Below, in pieces: positions 44,310 through 53,146 of a stretch of 64,000 nucleotides of DNA. The stretch is from Jeotgalibacillus sp. ET6 (GTDB lineage: Bacteria; Bacillota; Bacilli; Bacillales; Jeotgalibacillaceae). The translations under genes and the position numbers were made by a program. Position 1 is the stretch's first letter, and every line of letters begins with the position of its first letter. The notes under the pieces are model-generated. The model was not told where the DNA came from. It was given only the letters and a program-made list of their open reading frames with translations, and ran no database searches. Where the stretch lies: assembly GCF_029667115.1 (NCBI RefSeq), contig NZ_JARUIU010000004.1:124001-188000 (forward strand), given 5' to 3'.

Positions 44310-44569
44310 AATGATTCCTCCTTTTTAAAATTTGGAATTTCATGCTTTTTAATGGTGTATAGTAGTATTACGAATAATTTCTTGAAAAGATTCAATTTTC
44401 TTTCAATTGATATGATATACGGAAATTGCACTATTGACGAAATGATAAATATAACGTTTATTTGGAATTATGAAGGGATATTTTAAAATAAATTTTAAAT
44501 ATCTCAATAGAGGGAAGACAAAGGGTAGTCTCGGAATGGGTATTATTTTATACAGACAGGAGAGGTCAT

Positions 44570-45124
44570 ATGGATCAGTTTGATCAATCCTTAGAGGTTT
44601 TTATTGAGTCCGCTGGTTGGCTGGCGCCAGTTCTTTTTGTCTTATTGCATGTTTTACGGCCATTTTTCTTTTTACCAGTCATCGTGGTTTGTATAGCAGG
44701 GGGCGTATTATTTGGTTTTTTAGAAGGATCATTGCTATCGTTCATCGGTCTTTCCTTGATGAGCTTGTTATCTTATCTGCTGGTTCATAAATTCCCGGGT
44801 TTTAAAAAAAGGCTCACCAGGCTCAAATACAAAGTATTTAAAGATCGCAAAGTAACGGTGTCTCAAGTAATGGTGCTGAGGATCATGCCCTTTGTTCATT
44901 TTCATCTTTTATCCCTGTACTTAATCGAAATGTCTGCATCTTTTAAAGAATATCTGTACTTTTCTTTATTAGGCCTGATTATGCCGGCAGTCTTTTACAC
45001 AGCATTTGGACAAGTGATTACAGAGCTTCCCTGGTACTTAACGATTTTGCTGCTGTTTGTTCTGATCGGCATCTTTCAGATTCTTGGAAGGATGAATAAA
45101 TCTCAGATGCAATCAAAGGTGTAA
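44570..45124 (+). CDS. TVP38/TMEM64-family membrane protein (VTT/SNARE-associated)
   Basis: The 184-residue protein has four to five membrane helices. It carries the VTT-type pattern HVLRPFFFLPVIVVCIAGGVLFGFLEGSLLSFIG, then LRIMPFVHFHLLSLYLIEM, where conserved Arg and Pro residues lie in the re-entrant loops. Such proteins are lipid scramblase-like in other organisms, and the role in Bacilli is not fixed. GAGAGG sits upstream of the ATG. It is a single gene. Confidence 0.8.
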   Translation: MDQFDQSLEVFIESAGWLAPVLFVLLHVLRPFFFLPVIVVCIAGGVLFGFLEGSLLSFIGLSLMSLLSYLLVHKFPGFKKRLTRLKYKVFKDRKVTVSQVMVLRIMPFVHFHLLSLYLIEMSASFKEYLYFSLLGLIMPAVFYTAFGQVITELPWYLTILLLFVLIGIFQILGRMNKSQMQSKV

Positions 45125-45247
45125 TAGGAGAGTGGATCGAGTCTGGCGGAAATCGAATGAATGGGATTTTATAAGAACCGATTTTTCTTTTGTGAAACAA
45201 AAAATTGACTCTACCCATGCGCAAAAACCTGAATACTTATAAAGATC

Positions 45248-45288
45248 AGCCGCCGTACACTCGCAAAAATCTTGGGTGTGCGGCGGCT
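45248..45288. terminator. Terminator between the VTT and GAF-STAS genes
   Basis: A 13-bp stem AGCCGCCGTACAC / GTGTGCGGCGGCT with one G-U-type mismatch and a 15-base loop, then TTATTCT. Confidence 0.85.
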
Positions 45289-45300
45289 TATTCTAACTAT

Positions 45301-46164
45301 CTATTGATCTTCTTTTTCCATCAGGTAAAATCCAATAGAAGCAAGAGCGGCCTCTAAATTACGAACGATCTCGGTATCAAGTGTTGAAAGCTCCTGGCCA
45401 TTGTTCATATCGTATTTCGCAATTTCAGGTGATATTCCTGTAACGATGGTTTGAATGCCCATCAATTGAAGAGATTTCACAAGATTAATCAGTACATTTG
45501 GAAAAATACCATCTAAAATAATTAAGCCCGACAAATCAATAATAAAATGATGAATTTGCTGGGTGCTGCCATATTCAAGAACGGATTGTAGAATTTTCTG
45601 TGCCCTGTTTTCATCAATAATTCCCTGGATGGACAGGATAGAAATACCTGTTGTAATCGGAATGATCGGCACAGTCAGGAATCCCATATTATATGTAGTT
45701 TGGTCTAATTCAATGGTGTGAGCCAAAACCTCGGCCATTGCGTGAAGATAATCTATATCTGCTTGACTGAAATCCTTCTCCTCTTTATCCATTACACAAA
45801 GAGTGCCAAATACTTCGCCATGCAAATTTCGCAGTGTAACACCTAAAAACCCTTTAACATTAAGCTGTGGAGTAACCTCTAACTCTTTTGTTACTTCATT
45901 GTTCATAAGATTTTCAGTGGTCATGGCACTTTCCGGATCCGCAATAATCAGGCGGCAATAAGTTCCATCATATTCAACAGAGTAGCCCTCTGGAATAATT
46001 TCATCCTTTTTATTATAGGAACTTAGCACCGTCATGGCACTCGACCCTTTTTTTGTAACATATGCAGTGTTCACATCCAGGCGCTCACTGATAATCGTAA
46101 AAATTCTCTTGGAGGCAGTAATTAAAGAAGCGTGATCAGATGATACATTATATGGAATGGACAA
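45301..46164 (-). CDS. GAF-STAS protein (RsbR paralogue type)
   Basis: Of 287 residues, the N-terminal ~165 form a GAF domain (LNVKGFLGVTLRNLHGEVFGTLCVMDK). The C-terminal ~110 form a STAS domain (GISILSIQGIIDENRAQKILQSVLEYG, FIIDLSGLIILDGIFPNVLINLVKSLQLMGIQTIVTGISPEIA). The layout is that of stressosome RsbR paralogues, which sense a signal and control the sigma-B cascade. The position equivalent to the usual phosphorylated Thr (VVDTAV in RsbR-like proteins) is Gly (ILDGIF), so canonical RsbT phosphorylation there looks lost. The start TTG at 46164 has AGGAGG 7 bases upstream. No rsbS/rsbT lies nearby. Confidence 0.85.
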   Translation of the reverse strand: MSIPYNVSSDHASLITASKRIFTIISERLDVNTAYVTKKGSSAMTVLSSYNKKDEIIPEGYSVEYDGTYCRLIIADPESAMTTENLMNNEVTKELEVTPQLNVKGFLGVTLRNLHGEVFGTLCVMDKEEKDFSQADIDYLHAMAEVLAHTIELDQTTYNMGFLTVPIIPITTGISILSIQGIIDENRAQKILQSVLEYGSTQQIHHFIIDLSGLIILDGIFPNVLINLVKSLQLMGIQTIVTGISPEIAKYDMNNGQELSTLDTEIVRNLEAALASIGFYLMEKEDQ

Positions 46165-46391
46165 ATATTTAACCTCCTAAAAAACGGTACTATATTAAGT
46201 ATAGAGTTCTTTTTAAATTGATGCAACGATATGGCATCTGAGCTAAGAGGAATCTGCCGGAGGTAATAAGTGTAATCTGCAGGTTGAAGAACGTATTTTG
46301 CTGAAACAATTTGTGATGCTAAATTTGCTTAACTCCCTTTATTTTATTTCTAACCAGCAGCCGTTACTAAAAAGAAATGGAGTGATTCATT

Positions 46392-46730
46392 TTGAGACAA
46401 GCTATTGAAATAACGTCTTTGCAGGAAGCAGAAGATGCGATTGCAGGTGAGAACGTCCTGCTAATGTATTTATCAAAAGAGAACTGCAGCGTCTGCCATG
46501 CCTTATTGCCAAAAATACAAGACATGATGGAGGCCTTTCCTGCTATAAAATTTTACCAGGGTGATGTGGGAAAGATTCAGGAGATTGCAGGACAGTTTTC
46601 AATTTTTACTGTACCCGGTCTGCTTTTATACGCAGAAGGGAGAGAAGTGTTAAGAGAAGCCCGTTTTGTCAGAGTAGAGGAATTGAACGAAAAACTTGAA
46701 AAGATAAATGCCATGTATCTTGCAGAATGA
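46392..46730 (+). CDS. Thioredoxin-like protein (CxxC)
   Basis: The 112-residue protein has a thioredoxin fold with the active-site dithiol Cys32-Ser-Val-Cys35 and cis-Pro context FTVPGLLLYAEG. It starts with TTG at 46392, with GGAGTG 7 bases upstream. The Ser-Val pair replaces the Gly-Pro of thioredoxin, so its redox potential will differ. It is followed after 62 bases by a repeat-protein gene. Confidence 0.83.
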   Translation: MRQAIEITSLQEAEDAIAGENVLLMYLSKENCSVCHALLPKIQDMMEAFPAIKFYQGDVGKIQEIAGQFSIFTVPGLLLYAEGREVLREARFVRVEELNEKLEKINAMYLAE

Positions 46731-46792
46731 AATGGAAGTGTTCTCTTTTCAGAAATTGAATAAACTAATTAAATAGAGAGGGGGGGAACTGC

Positions 46793-47359
46793 TTGGATAA
46801 TCAGTTCAAGGAAGTTTTTGGTGCTGCCATCGCAGCAATTGGAACGATCATTTCAGCAGTGGGCAGTACGCCCTCTCTCCCTCTGACTGAGCGCAGGAAA
46901 GATGCCTATAATCTATGGGGGAATGTTTTGCAAGCCTCTGGTAATGCTCTTGAAGCAGATGGGCAGGAAGAACCTTCACTTGAAAAAACCGGAAACGAAC
47001 TTCAGGCCGTGGGGAACGTAACCGTTATTGCAGGGCTGGTTCAGGTGAGTGATGAATTGAATAATGCCAGGCTTGTCATTAGCGGAAACTGGATCCAGGC
47101 ACTAGGGGGTCTGGTTTCTTTGGCAGACGAGGTTTCTGATGGATCTTCGCCCGGTCAGGCTGAAGCCATTATTGGAAATCTGCTGCAGGCAATCGGCAAT
47201 TCAATGCAGGCGATATCGGGCATTTATGAGCTGAGAAATAATGAAAATCTACCATTATCAGAGAAAATTCACTACCAGCAAATGGGTGTATATGGGAGCT
47301 GGATTCAAGCAGTGGGTTCCGTTCTTTCTTTGCTGGGACAAATAAAAGAAGAACAATAA
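46793..47359 (+). CDS. Repeat protein of the DUF6944 type
   Basis: Most of the 188-residue protein is made of about five related ~17-residue repeats with the pattern G-N-x-[LI]-Q-A-x-G-[NG]. Examples are WGNVLQASGNALEADGQ, SGNWIQALGGLVSLADE, IGNLLQAIGNSMQAISG and YGSWIQAVGSVLSLLGQ. The repeats are likely amphipathic helices in a solenoid, as in proteins annotated DUF6944. No function is known to me. The TTG start at 46793 follows GGGGGGG. It lies between the thioredoxin-like gene and a dispersed repeat. Confidence 0.75.
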   Translation: MDNQFKEVFGAAIAAIGTIISAVGSTPSLPLTERRKDAYNLWGNVLQASGNALEADGQEEPSLEKTGNELQAVGNVTVIAGLVQVSDELNNARLVISGNWIQALGGLVSLADEVSDGSSPGQAEAIIGNLLQAIGNSMQAISGIYELRNNENLPLSEKIHYQQMGVYGSWIQAVGSVLSLLGQIKEEQ

Positions 47360-47360
47360 T

Positions 47361-47558
47361 AAGCCTGAGACAAAAGTGTCCCAGGCTCATTGATTGGCTC
47401 ACTGCGCTCCAGGCGGACGTTTCTGCAGGGAAGGGGACTTGAGCCTTTTCGGGGCCTTGCCCCTTAAAGTCTCAGCTTGCCTTCATCTGCTGCTGGAGTC
47501 GCCAACTTGTGCTATGTTTACCTCTTACTATACTGTTTCGTTTTTAAACTTTTTTAGA
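47361..47558 (+). repeat. Dispersed hairpin repeat, copy C (diverged)
   Basis: Begins GCCTGAGACA/TGTCCCAGGC, then GCTCCAGGCGGACGTTTCTG..., and ends with the TTTTTAAACTTTTTTAG tail seen in the other copies. It separates the repeat-protein gene from a convergent SDR gene. Confidence 0.8.
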
Positions 47559-47572
47559 TAGTCCTGGTTGGT

Positions 47573-48397
47573 TTACTTCGTTCCTTTTTTCCACTCATCT
47601 TCTTCGATCAGCATTTTACCAGGCCAGGTATAAGCCATGATGCCGCCATCTGCCTTTATGTCTTCTCCGGTTACATACGAGCTGTCATCAGATGCCAGGA
47701 ATAAAGCGACTGTTGCCATTTCCTTCGGCTGGCCGAGTCTGCCCATCGGCGTAATCCATTTATTTGCTTCACGGAATTCTTTTCCCATTTTTTCCTGCTT
47801 GCTGCCTACTAGTTCATCAATAAGGGGCGTTTCAATAGTCCCTGGAGAAAGAGAATTTACACGAATGCCATTTCGGGCATAATCAATCGCCATGCCCTTT
47901 GTAAAGTTGATGATGCCGCCTTTTGCTGCATTATAGCCCGAACGGTCCAGATCAGCTGCGTGGCCGGACATTGAACCATTATTAATAATGGAACCGCCTT
48001 TTTCAAGCATCAACGGAATCAGGTACTTACTGCATAAAAAGGTCCCGCGCAAATCTACAGCCATGATGCGGTCAAATAATTCTACAGGATATTCATGAAC
48101 TTTTCCGCCTTGTTCATCCACCCCGGCATTGTTAAACAAAACATCTATTGTGCCGAACTTCTCCTTTAGCTTATCAGCAAACGCTCTAACACTATCCTCA
48201 TTTGAAACGTCCACTTCAAATGCTTCTGCATTTCCTCCGGATCCCTGGATTTTTTCGATCGTCGATTGCAGTTCATCTGTTTTAAGATCTGCACAAATGA
48301 CGGTCGCACCTTCATTGGCGAAAACCTCTGCCGTTGCCTGGCCGATTCCTGTTGCAGCACCTGTGATGATAGCTGTTTTATTCGAAAGTCTTCCCAT
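47573..48397 (-). CDS. SDR family oxidoreductase
   Basis: The 274-residue short-chain dehydrogenase has the NAD(P) motif GAATGIGQA near the start and NNAG at about residue 85. The catalytic Ser-Tyr-Lys is at SMSGHAADLDRSGYNAAKG. The start ATG at 48397 has GGAGG 9-10 bases upstream. The longer frame to 48478 lacks support. The substrate is unknown. It is followed by a dispersed repeat and preceded by the ABC-2 exporter genes. Confidence 0.88.
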   Translation of the reverse strand: MGRLSNKTAIITGAATGIGQATAEVFANEGATVICADLKTDELQSTIEKIQGSGGNAEAFEVDVSNEDSVRAFADKLKEKFGTIDVLFNNAGVDEQGGKVHEYPVELFDRIMAVDLRGTFLCSKYLIPLMLEKGGSIINNGSMSGHAADLDRSGYNAAKGGIINFTKGMAIDYARNGIRVNSLSPGTIETPLIDELVGSKQEKMGKEFREANKWITPMGRLGQPKEMATVALFLASDDSSYVTGEDIKADGGIMAYTWPGKMLIEEDEWKKGTK

Positions 48398-48505
48398 TTT
48401 AATAACTCCTCCTATATTTATCTTATACAAGAACTTTCCCTTCTTGTGAAAGAGTAAACATAGTCCCGGCCCACTCACATTAGGGCTGCTCTTAAAAGAT
48501 ACCCA

Positions 48506-50110
48506 TCACCCTGTACTGTCCCGGTTGCGATAACCCGCAAAACCGGCAGTGGAAAGGGTTACAGCTGTTAAAAGGAGAAGCAGCACCGCTGTCAGATCAA
48601 ACTCCTCCATCGGAATTTGAGGGACATACCCAAAAGGTGAAAGATTGCTGAGCCATTCCGGAAACTGCATCATCCCTCCTAAGTAAACAATAAAAAAGGA
48701 GTATGCCAAGTAGAACAGTGAAAGACTTGTGAGAGCCGGAAAGAAGCCGATTAAAAAAATCGCGGTGCCAATCATCACCCAGATCGCAGGTAGATACACC
48801 ATTGCTCCTTTGAAGAGGGAGTAAAAGGATACAGGATCCTCCATCGTTGAGTAAGCTGCACTCCACAAGCCTGTTACTGCCAAAAGAACCATCACAAAGC
48901 TAAAGAAAAAAGAAGGTAAAGCATAACTGCCAAGCAGCTTCCATCTGGATACGGACCTTGCCAGAAGGTGTTCGGTCCGCCCTTGTTTTTCTTCTCCTTT
49001 TACTTTCAGCATGAAAAGCAAGGCGGGAACGGTGCAAATCATCGATATAACGGCCATAATCATCGTCAAAAACTGTTCAGTAAGTGATAAGCCTTCGACG
49101 GCAGGAAGCATTTCATTCATCATGTCACTGCTTGCAAAAAAAGCTTCCAGGTCTCCAAGAACCGAGCCATATGAAACGCCTAACAGGTACATGCCGATTG
49201 CCCAGGAAATAATGCTTGTTCGCTGAAGGCGAAGGGATAGCCCAAGTGGACTAAGTAATCCATTCGAAGCGTGCTTCTTCCCAGGTTTTGAGGGCAGGAA
49301 TCCTGAGCCTACATCCCGCAAACGGTTCAAATATAAAGCGCCTGCAGCAATAAAAATTGACATTGCACAGGCAAGTACAACCGGCCACCAATCATTATCT
49401 ACAAACGCTTTTGTTCCTGTTGCCCAGCCTAATGGCGAGAACCAGGACAGCGTTTCATTGCTGACATCACCAATTGCCCGAAGAATGTATGAGAAACCCA
49501 GGATCGCCATGGAATAGCCCACAGTCCCCCTTGAATGTTGAGAGAGTTGTGCAAATAGAGCAGTAACAGCAGAAAAGAAGAGTCCAGCAGACCCCAGTGC
49601 AGCTCCGTACAGCAGTGAGCCATTTAAGTCCATGCTTTCAGTACCCAGGCTGTACAAACCTATTCCAGTGATTAGAGCGAGCAGCACGTTTGCCGCGAGT
49701 AAAACCAGCATAGCCGCTGCCAGTGAAGAAGCACGCCCTACTGGCAGAGAACGGATGAGTTCAATTCGTCCTTCTTCTTCATCTGTTCTTGTATGCCGAA
49801 CGATAATCAATATGTTCATGATGGCAACCAGTATTGCAGAAAATAAAAGCATTTGATGGGCCATCATTGCACCGATTGTATAATTTTCAAGTCCAAATCC
49901 TGGTCCAACCATTGCGGTCATAGCAGGGTTTTGCATCGTTTCCGCCAGCGCCTGTCTTTCTCCCTGAGATGAATATAAGTCCGTAAATGAATAAGCTGTA
50001 ATCATGGTGAGGAACACTAATGAAAGGATCCATACCGGCAACCGCAGCCGATCCCTTTTTAATAAAAACCGGATCATGCTGCCTGTTTTGTGAAATTCCT
50101 CATTCCACAT
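48506..50110 (-). CDS. ABC-2 type exporter permease (polyketide-antibiotic exporter-like)
   Basis: The 534-residue protein has about twelve membrane segments in two halves, a fused ABC-2 permease. The N-terminal region LLKRDRLRLPVWILSLVFL and EEEGRIELIRSLPVGR loop resemble TnrB-type exporters annotated for antibiotic export. It pairs with the ATPase whose stop codon overlaps its start by one base (50110). The divergent TetR gene upstream is the probable regulator. The substrate is not known and need not be an antibiotic. Confidence 0.82.
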   Translation of the reverse strand: MWNEEFHKTGSMIRFLLKRDRLRLPVWILSLVFLTMITAYSFTDLYSSQGERQALAETMQNPAMTAMVGPGFGLENYTIGAMMAHQMLLFSAILVAIMNILIIVRHTRTDEEEGRIELIRSLPVGRASSLAAAMLVLLAANVLLALITGIGLYSLGTESMDLNGSLLYGAALGSAGLFFSAVTALFAQLSQHSRGTVGYSMAILGFSYILRAIGDVSNETLSWFSPLGWATGTKAFVDNDWWPVVLACAMSIFIAAGALYLNRLRDVGSGFLPSKPGKKHASNGLLSPLGLSLRLQRTSIISWAIGMYLLGVSYGSVLGDLEAFFASSDMMNEMLPAVEGLSLTEQFLTMIMAVISMICTVPALLFMLKVKGEEKQGRTEHLLARSVSRWKLLGSYALPSFFFSFVMVLLAVTGLWSAAYSTMEDPVSFYSLFKGAMVYLPAIWVMIGTAIFLIGFFPALTSLSLFYLAYSFFIVYLGGMMQFPEWLSNLSPFGYVPQIPMEEFDLTAVLLLLLTAVTLSTAGFAGYRNRDSTG

Positions 50111-51030
50111 TACGAAACACCTCCTGCTCCTGTTTTTGAAGCATCTTTATTTACTTCATAATGCTTCATAAATAAATCCTCAAGCGTTGGAGGGGAGCTT
50201 TCCAATTTAATAAGGCCGAATTGGCTGACATGCTTGATCACTGAATCAAGCGCTTCTGAATCAATTTGAAAAGAAAGGGCACCATGTTCATTTGTTTCGA
50301 TATCATAAACCCCAATCATTTCTTGCAAATCTGTTATGGTATGCTGCGTTTTAACCAGGAGTTGAGTGCGCGTCAAGTGCCTCAATTCTTCTAAAGTTCC
50401 TGATTCAATAATGACTCCCTGACGAATAATGGCGATCCTGTCACAGAGCTTTTCTACTTCAGAAAGAATGTGGCTCGAAAGGAGAATGCTTTTACCTGCA
50501 GCCTTTGCTTCAAGCACGCACTCTTGAAAAACCTTTTCCATTAATGGATCAAGCCCTGAAGTAGGTTCATCCAATATATATAGATCTGCATCTGAGGCGA
50601 ATGCCGCAATTAGTGCAATTTTTTGGCGATTCCCCTTGGAGTACGTACGGCATTTTTTGGACGGGTCAAGATTGAAACGTTGAATAAGTGCATCCCGCCG
50701 GCTTTTATTTAAACCGCCGCGCAGCTTCATAAATAAATCGATGACTTCTCCGCCTGTTAAATTTGGCCACAAATTCACGTCTCCAGGAACATAAGCTACC
50801 TTAGCGTGAATATCGACTGCATCCTTCCACACATTACGTCCGAAAATCTGCGCCTCCCCGGAAGTGGGTTTAATAATTCCAAGCAAAATGCGGATCGCAG
50901 TGGATTTTCCTGCACCGTTCGGCCCGATAAATCCAACCACTTCACCACTATTTACCTCCAGATCCACGCCATTTAATGCAGTGAACTTCCCAAACTTCTT
51001 TGTTAAATTTCTTGTGTGAAGTACCGTCAT
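50110..51030 (-). CDS. ABC transporter ATP-binding protein (drug exporter type)
   Basis: The 306-residue protein has a complete NBD: Walker A GPNGAGKSTAI, Walker B LYILDEPTSGLD, and an ABC signature variant YSKGNRQKIALIAAF. A C-terminal ~80-residue domain is typical of multidrug ABC-2 systems. It would drive the permease encoded downstream. AAGGAGG precedes the ATG at 51030. The intergenic region to the divergent TetR gene contains a 14-bp inverted repeat that may be its operator. Confidence 0.9.
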   Translation of the reverse strand: MTVLHTRNLTKKFGKFTALNGVDLEVNSGEVVGFIGPNGAGKSTAIRILLGIIKPTSGEAQIFGRNVWKDAVDIHAKVAYVPGDVNLWPNLTGGEVIDLFMKLRGGLNKSRRDALIQRFNLDPSKKCRTYSKGNRQKIALIAAFASDADLYILDEPTSGLDPLMEKVFQECVLEAKAAGKSILLSSHILSEVEKLCDRIAIIRQGVIIESGTLEELRHLTRTQLLVKTQHTITDLQEMIGVYDIETNEHGALSFQIDSEALDSVIKHVSQFGLIKLESSPPTLEDLFMKHYEVNKDASKTGAGGVS

Positions 51031-51090
51031 ATGAAAGCCTCCTTGTATTTTAAAAAGGGTTAATGTGAAAGTTATAAAATATTTGTACTT

Positions 51091-51145
51091 ATATAGTTCA
51101 TAATATACAAAAAAGAAGCTTATTACAATAGATTATGAACTATAT
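51091..51145. promoter_or_regulatory. Inverted repeat operator in the ABC-TetR divergent region
   Basis: ATATAGTTCATAAT (51091-51104) is exactly the reverse complement of ATTATGAACTATAT (51132-51145). It flanks the region between the two divergent start codons. Confidence 0.7.
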
Positions 51146-51196
51146 TAATTGTTTTATTACATAATTTTTATTATGATAAAAATAGAGGTGAGTAAG

Positions 51197-51781
51197 ATGG
51201 ACGGTTTTCAACGAAGAAGAGAGCAAAAGAAGCAAAACATATTAGAAGCATCCTTGCGTCTGTTTTTGGACTTTGGCATTCAAAAAGTTTCAATTGCTGA
51301 AATCGCAAAAACAGCAAAGGTTTCCCAGGTGACTATCTATAACTACTTTGAGAATAAGCATAAATTAATTCACGATGTCTTTATTTATTATGTCGATCAG
51401 TCGTTTGAAAAATTCGAAGTGATTATTAAAAGTGAAGCCCCTTTTCATGAAAAAATTCAACAGATTATTTTTAACAAGCAGGCAGTCGCCTCACAGCTTA
51501 ATGAAGAATTTTATCAGCATCTTATGCAGGAATATTCAAAAGAAGGAAATTATATAGAGAGGATCTACAACGAAAAGGCCGTTCCCTACTTTTCAAAGCT
51601 GTTTCAGGAGGGGAAAGAGCAAGGGTATATTGATCAGGACCTATCGAATGAAGCAATTATGTTTTATGTGCAAATGCTGAAGGACTATGTTCAGCGTGAG
51701 GATGTCTACGCAAAAATTTTGCCGCTTACTGAAGAAATTACGAATATTTTCTTTTATGGAATTGTCGGTAAGAAGGAATAA
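51197..51781 (+). CDS. TetR-family transcriptional regulator
   Basis: The 194-residue protein has an N-terminal HTH (RRREQKKQNILEASLRLFLDFGIQKVSIAEIAKTAKVSQVTIYNYFENKHKLI). The C-terminal helical ligand-binding domain has little sequence identity to known groups. The ATG at 51197 has GAGGTG upstream. The longer frame from 51149 is a hydrophobic stretch and is rejected. It likely represses the divergent ABC-2 exporter genes through the 51091-51145 sites. A dispersed repeat begins 3 bases after the stop. Confidence 0.88.
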   Translation: MDGFQRRREQKKQNILEASLRLFLDFGIQKVSIAEIAKTAKVSQVTIYNYFENKHKLIHDVFIYYVDQSFEKFEVIIKSEAPFHEKIQQIIFNKQAVASQLNEEFYQHLMQEYSKEGNYIERIYNEKAVPYFSKLFQEGKEQGYIDQDLSNEAIMFYVQMLKDYVQREDVYAKILPLTEEITNIFFYGIVGKKE

Positions 51782-51783
51782 AA

Positions 51784-52014
51784 AAAGAGCTTGGGACAAA
51801 AGTGTCTCAAGCTCTTTGACCGGTTCGGCTGCGCTTCAGGCGGACGCTTTCCGCAGGGACGGCGCTGAGCCTTTTCAGGGCCTTGCCCTGTAAAGTCTCA
51901 GCTTGCCGTCATATCCTGCAGGAGTCGCCACCTTCCGCTCCGCTCACCTGCTGCTAGTAATAAATATATCCTCTTTTTAAAACTTTTTTGGGTTTTGTCC
52001 CCAGCCTCTTTTTA
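51784..52014 (+). repeat. Dispersed hairpin repeat, copy D (reference copy)
   Basis: The best preserved copy, about 230 bp. It opens with hairpin AGAGCTTGGGACA / TGTCTCAAGCTCT. A long imperfect hairpin follows: CCGCAGG (51851-51857) with CCTGCAGG (51915-51922), GACGGCGCTGAG (51858-51869) with CTCAGCTTGCCGTC (51897-51910), and apex CAGGGCCTTGCCCTG (51876-51890). It closes with a T-rich tail and TTTTGTCCCCAGCC. It lies between two convergent genes. Confidence 0.88.
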
Positions 52015-52021
52015 GTTTATC

Positions 52022-52765
52022 TTACCATTCCTGCACAGTCGGACGAACAAGAATTTCATTGATTGCAACATCAGCCGGTTCTTCAATGGCAAATGCGATG
52101 GTGCGTGCGATGCTGTCAGGGTTTATTGCTTCATTATATACTTCGTCTATGGACGATTTTACGTCTTCATCTGTAATGGTTTCTTTTAGCGGTGTTTGTA
52201 CTGCTCCTGGTGAAATAATGGTTGTACGGATGTTGCTTTCCTTCGATTCTTCCATACGGAGTCCTTCAGTGATGGCGCGAACAGCAAATTTCGTTGCACT
52301 GTAAACAGAACTTCCCGGTGCAATTTCATGTCCCGCGACAGAAGAGATATTAATAACATGACCTTCCTTCTTTTCTCTCATATAAGGAAGAACAGCCGCA
52401 ATCCCGTTCAGCACGCCTTTAATATTTACATCAATCATGGTATTCCATTCATCAATTTTCCGTTTGTTCAATAGAGATAATGGCATTAATCCTGCATTGT
52501 TTAACAGGACATCTACTTTGCCGTACGTTTCATTAGCGTATTTAGCAAGAGCATCTACTTCTTCAACAGACGTCACATCCGTCACCTTGTAGATGGCTTC
52601 TCCGCCTTCTTGTTTAATCGATTCCTGAAGGTCTTTTAACTTGTCTTCACTTCTTGCTGCCAGAACCACTTTAGCTCCTTTGCTGCTTAGCAGTTTAGCC
52701 GTTTCTGCTCCGATTCCGCTTGAAGCTCCTGTAATAATGACAACTTTTCCTTGTATATTAGACAT
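52022..52765 (-). CDS. SDR family oxidoreductase (YdfG-like)
   Basis: The 247-residue protein has the nucleotide motif TGASSGIGAETA and NNAG. The catalytic Ser (SSVAGHEIAPGSSVYSATKFA) includes Tyr-x3-Lys. The C-terminal TTIISPGAVQTPL is typical of classical SDRs. Substrates of this group are often hydroxy acids or carbonyl compounds. GGAGG lies 6-7 bases before the ATG. A perfect 17-bp hairpin lies upstream (52872-52914). Confidence 0.87.
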   Translation of the reverse strand: MSNIQGKVVIITGASSGIGAETAKLLSSKGAKVVLAARSEDKLKDLQESIKQEGGEAIYKVTDVTSVEEVDALAKYANETYGKVDVLLNNAGLMPLSLLNKRKIDEWNTMIDVNIKGVLNGIAAVLPYMREKKEGHVINISSVAGHEIAPGSSVYSATKFAVRAITEGLRMEESKESNIRTTIISPGAVQTPLKETITDEDVKSSIDEVYNEAINPDSIARTIAFAIEEPADVAINEILVRPTVQEW

Positions 52766-52871
52766 TCTAAAACCTCCAATTCCAGTATCCCGATTAAGCG
52801 ATCTTAAAAGGGTCTTTTTATTCTAAAGGAAGGTGGGGGGGTGAAAGCAAGGAATCTGTTTTTTGGAGATG

Positions 52872-52914
52872 CTTTGCCGTACTAAAGGAGCCAGGCCCCT
52901 TTAGTACGGCAAAG
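52872..52914. repeat. Perfect 17-bp inverted repeat (unassigned)
   Basis: CTTTGCCGTACTAAAGG (52872-52888) pairs with CCTTTAGTACGGCAAAG (52898-52914), with a 9-base loop rich in G and C. It lies 107 bases upstream of the SDR start and has no T-run on either strand, so it is not an ordinary terminator. Confidence 0.6.
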
Positions 52915-52916
52915 TG

Positions 52917-52933
52917 TTTACAAGCTTTTAACA
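52917..52933 (+). promoter_or_regulatory. Possible PhoP box pair upstream of the secreted nuclease gene
   Basis: TTTACA (52917-52922), AGCTT, TTAACA (52928-52933). This matches the TT[ACT]ACA-N5 direct repeat of Pho boxes. Only two repeats are present, and they lie ~214 bases from the gene start, so support is limited. Confidence 0.35.
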
Positions 52934-53146
52934 TAGCTCCTCTTGACATCAGACTCCATAATTCTAAAGAATTAGTAATTGTTTTCATTGTTGTAAATTA
53001 AGTGTTAAAAGAACCAGCAAGAATCAAGTGAAAAGGACGTTAGTATTAATTATTCGTAAATTTTCCCAATGTCTATGGTGAGAGAAGAACTATTCTTATA
53101 ACATAGTAGATGTTCGAATATTTTACTATGGAGGTTGAGTGCAAAG

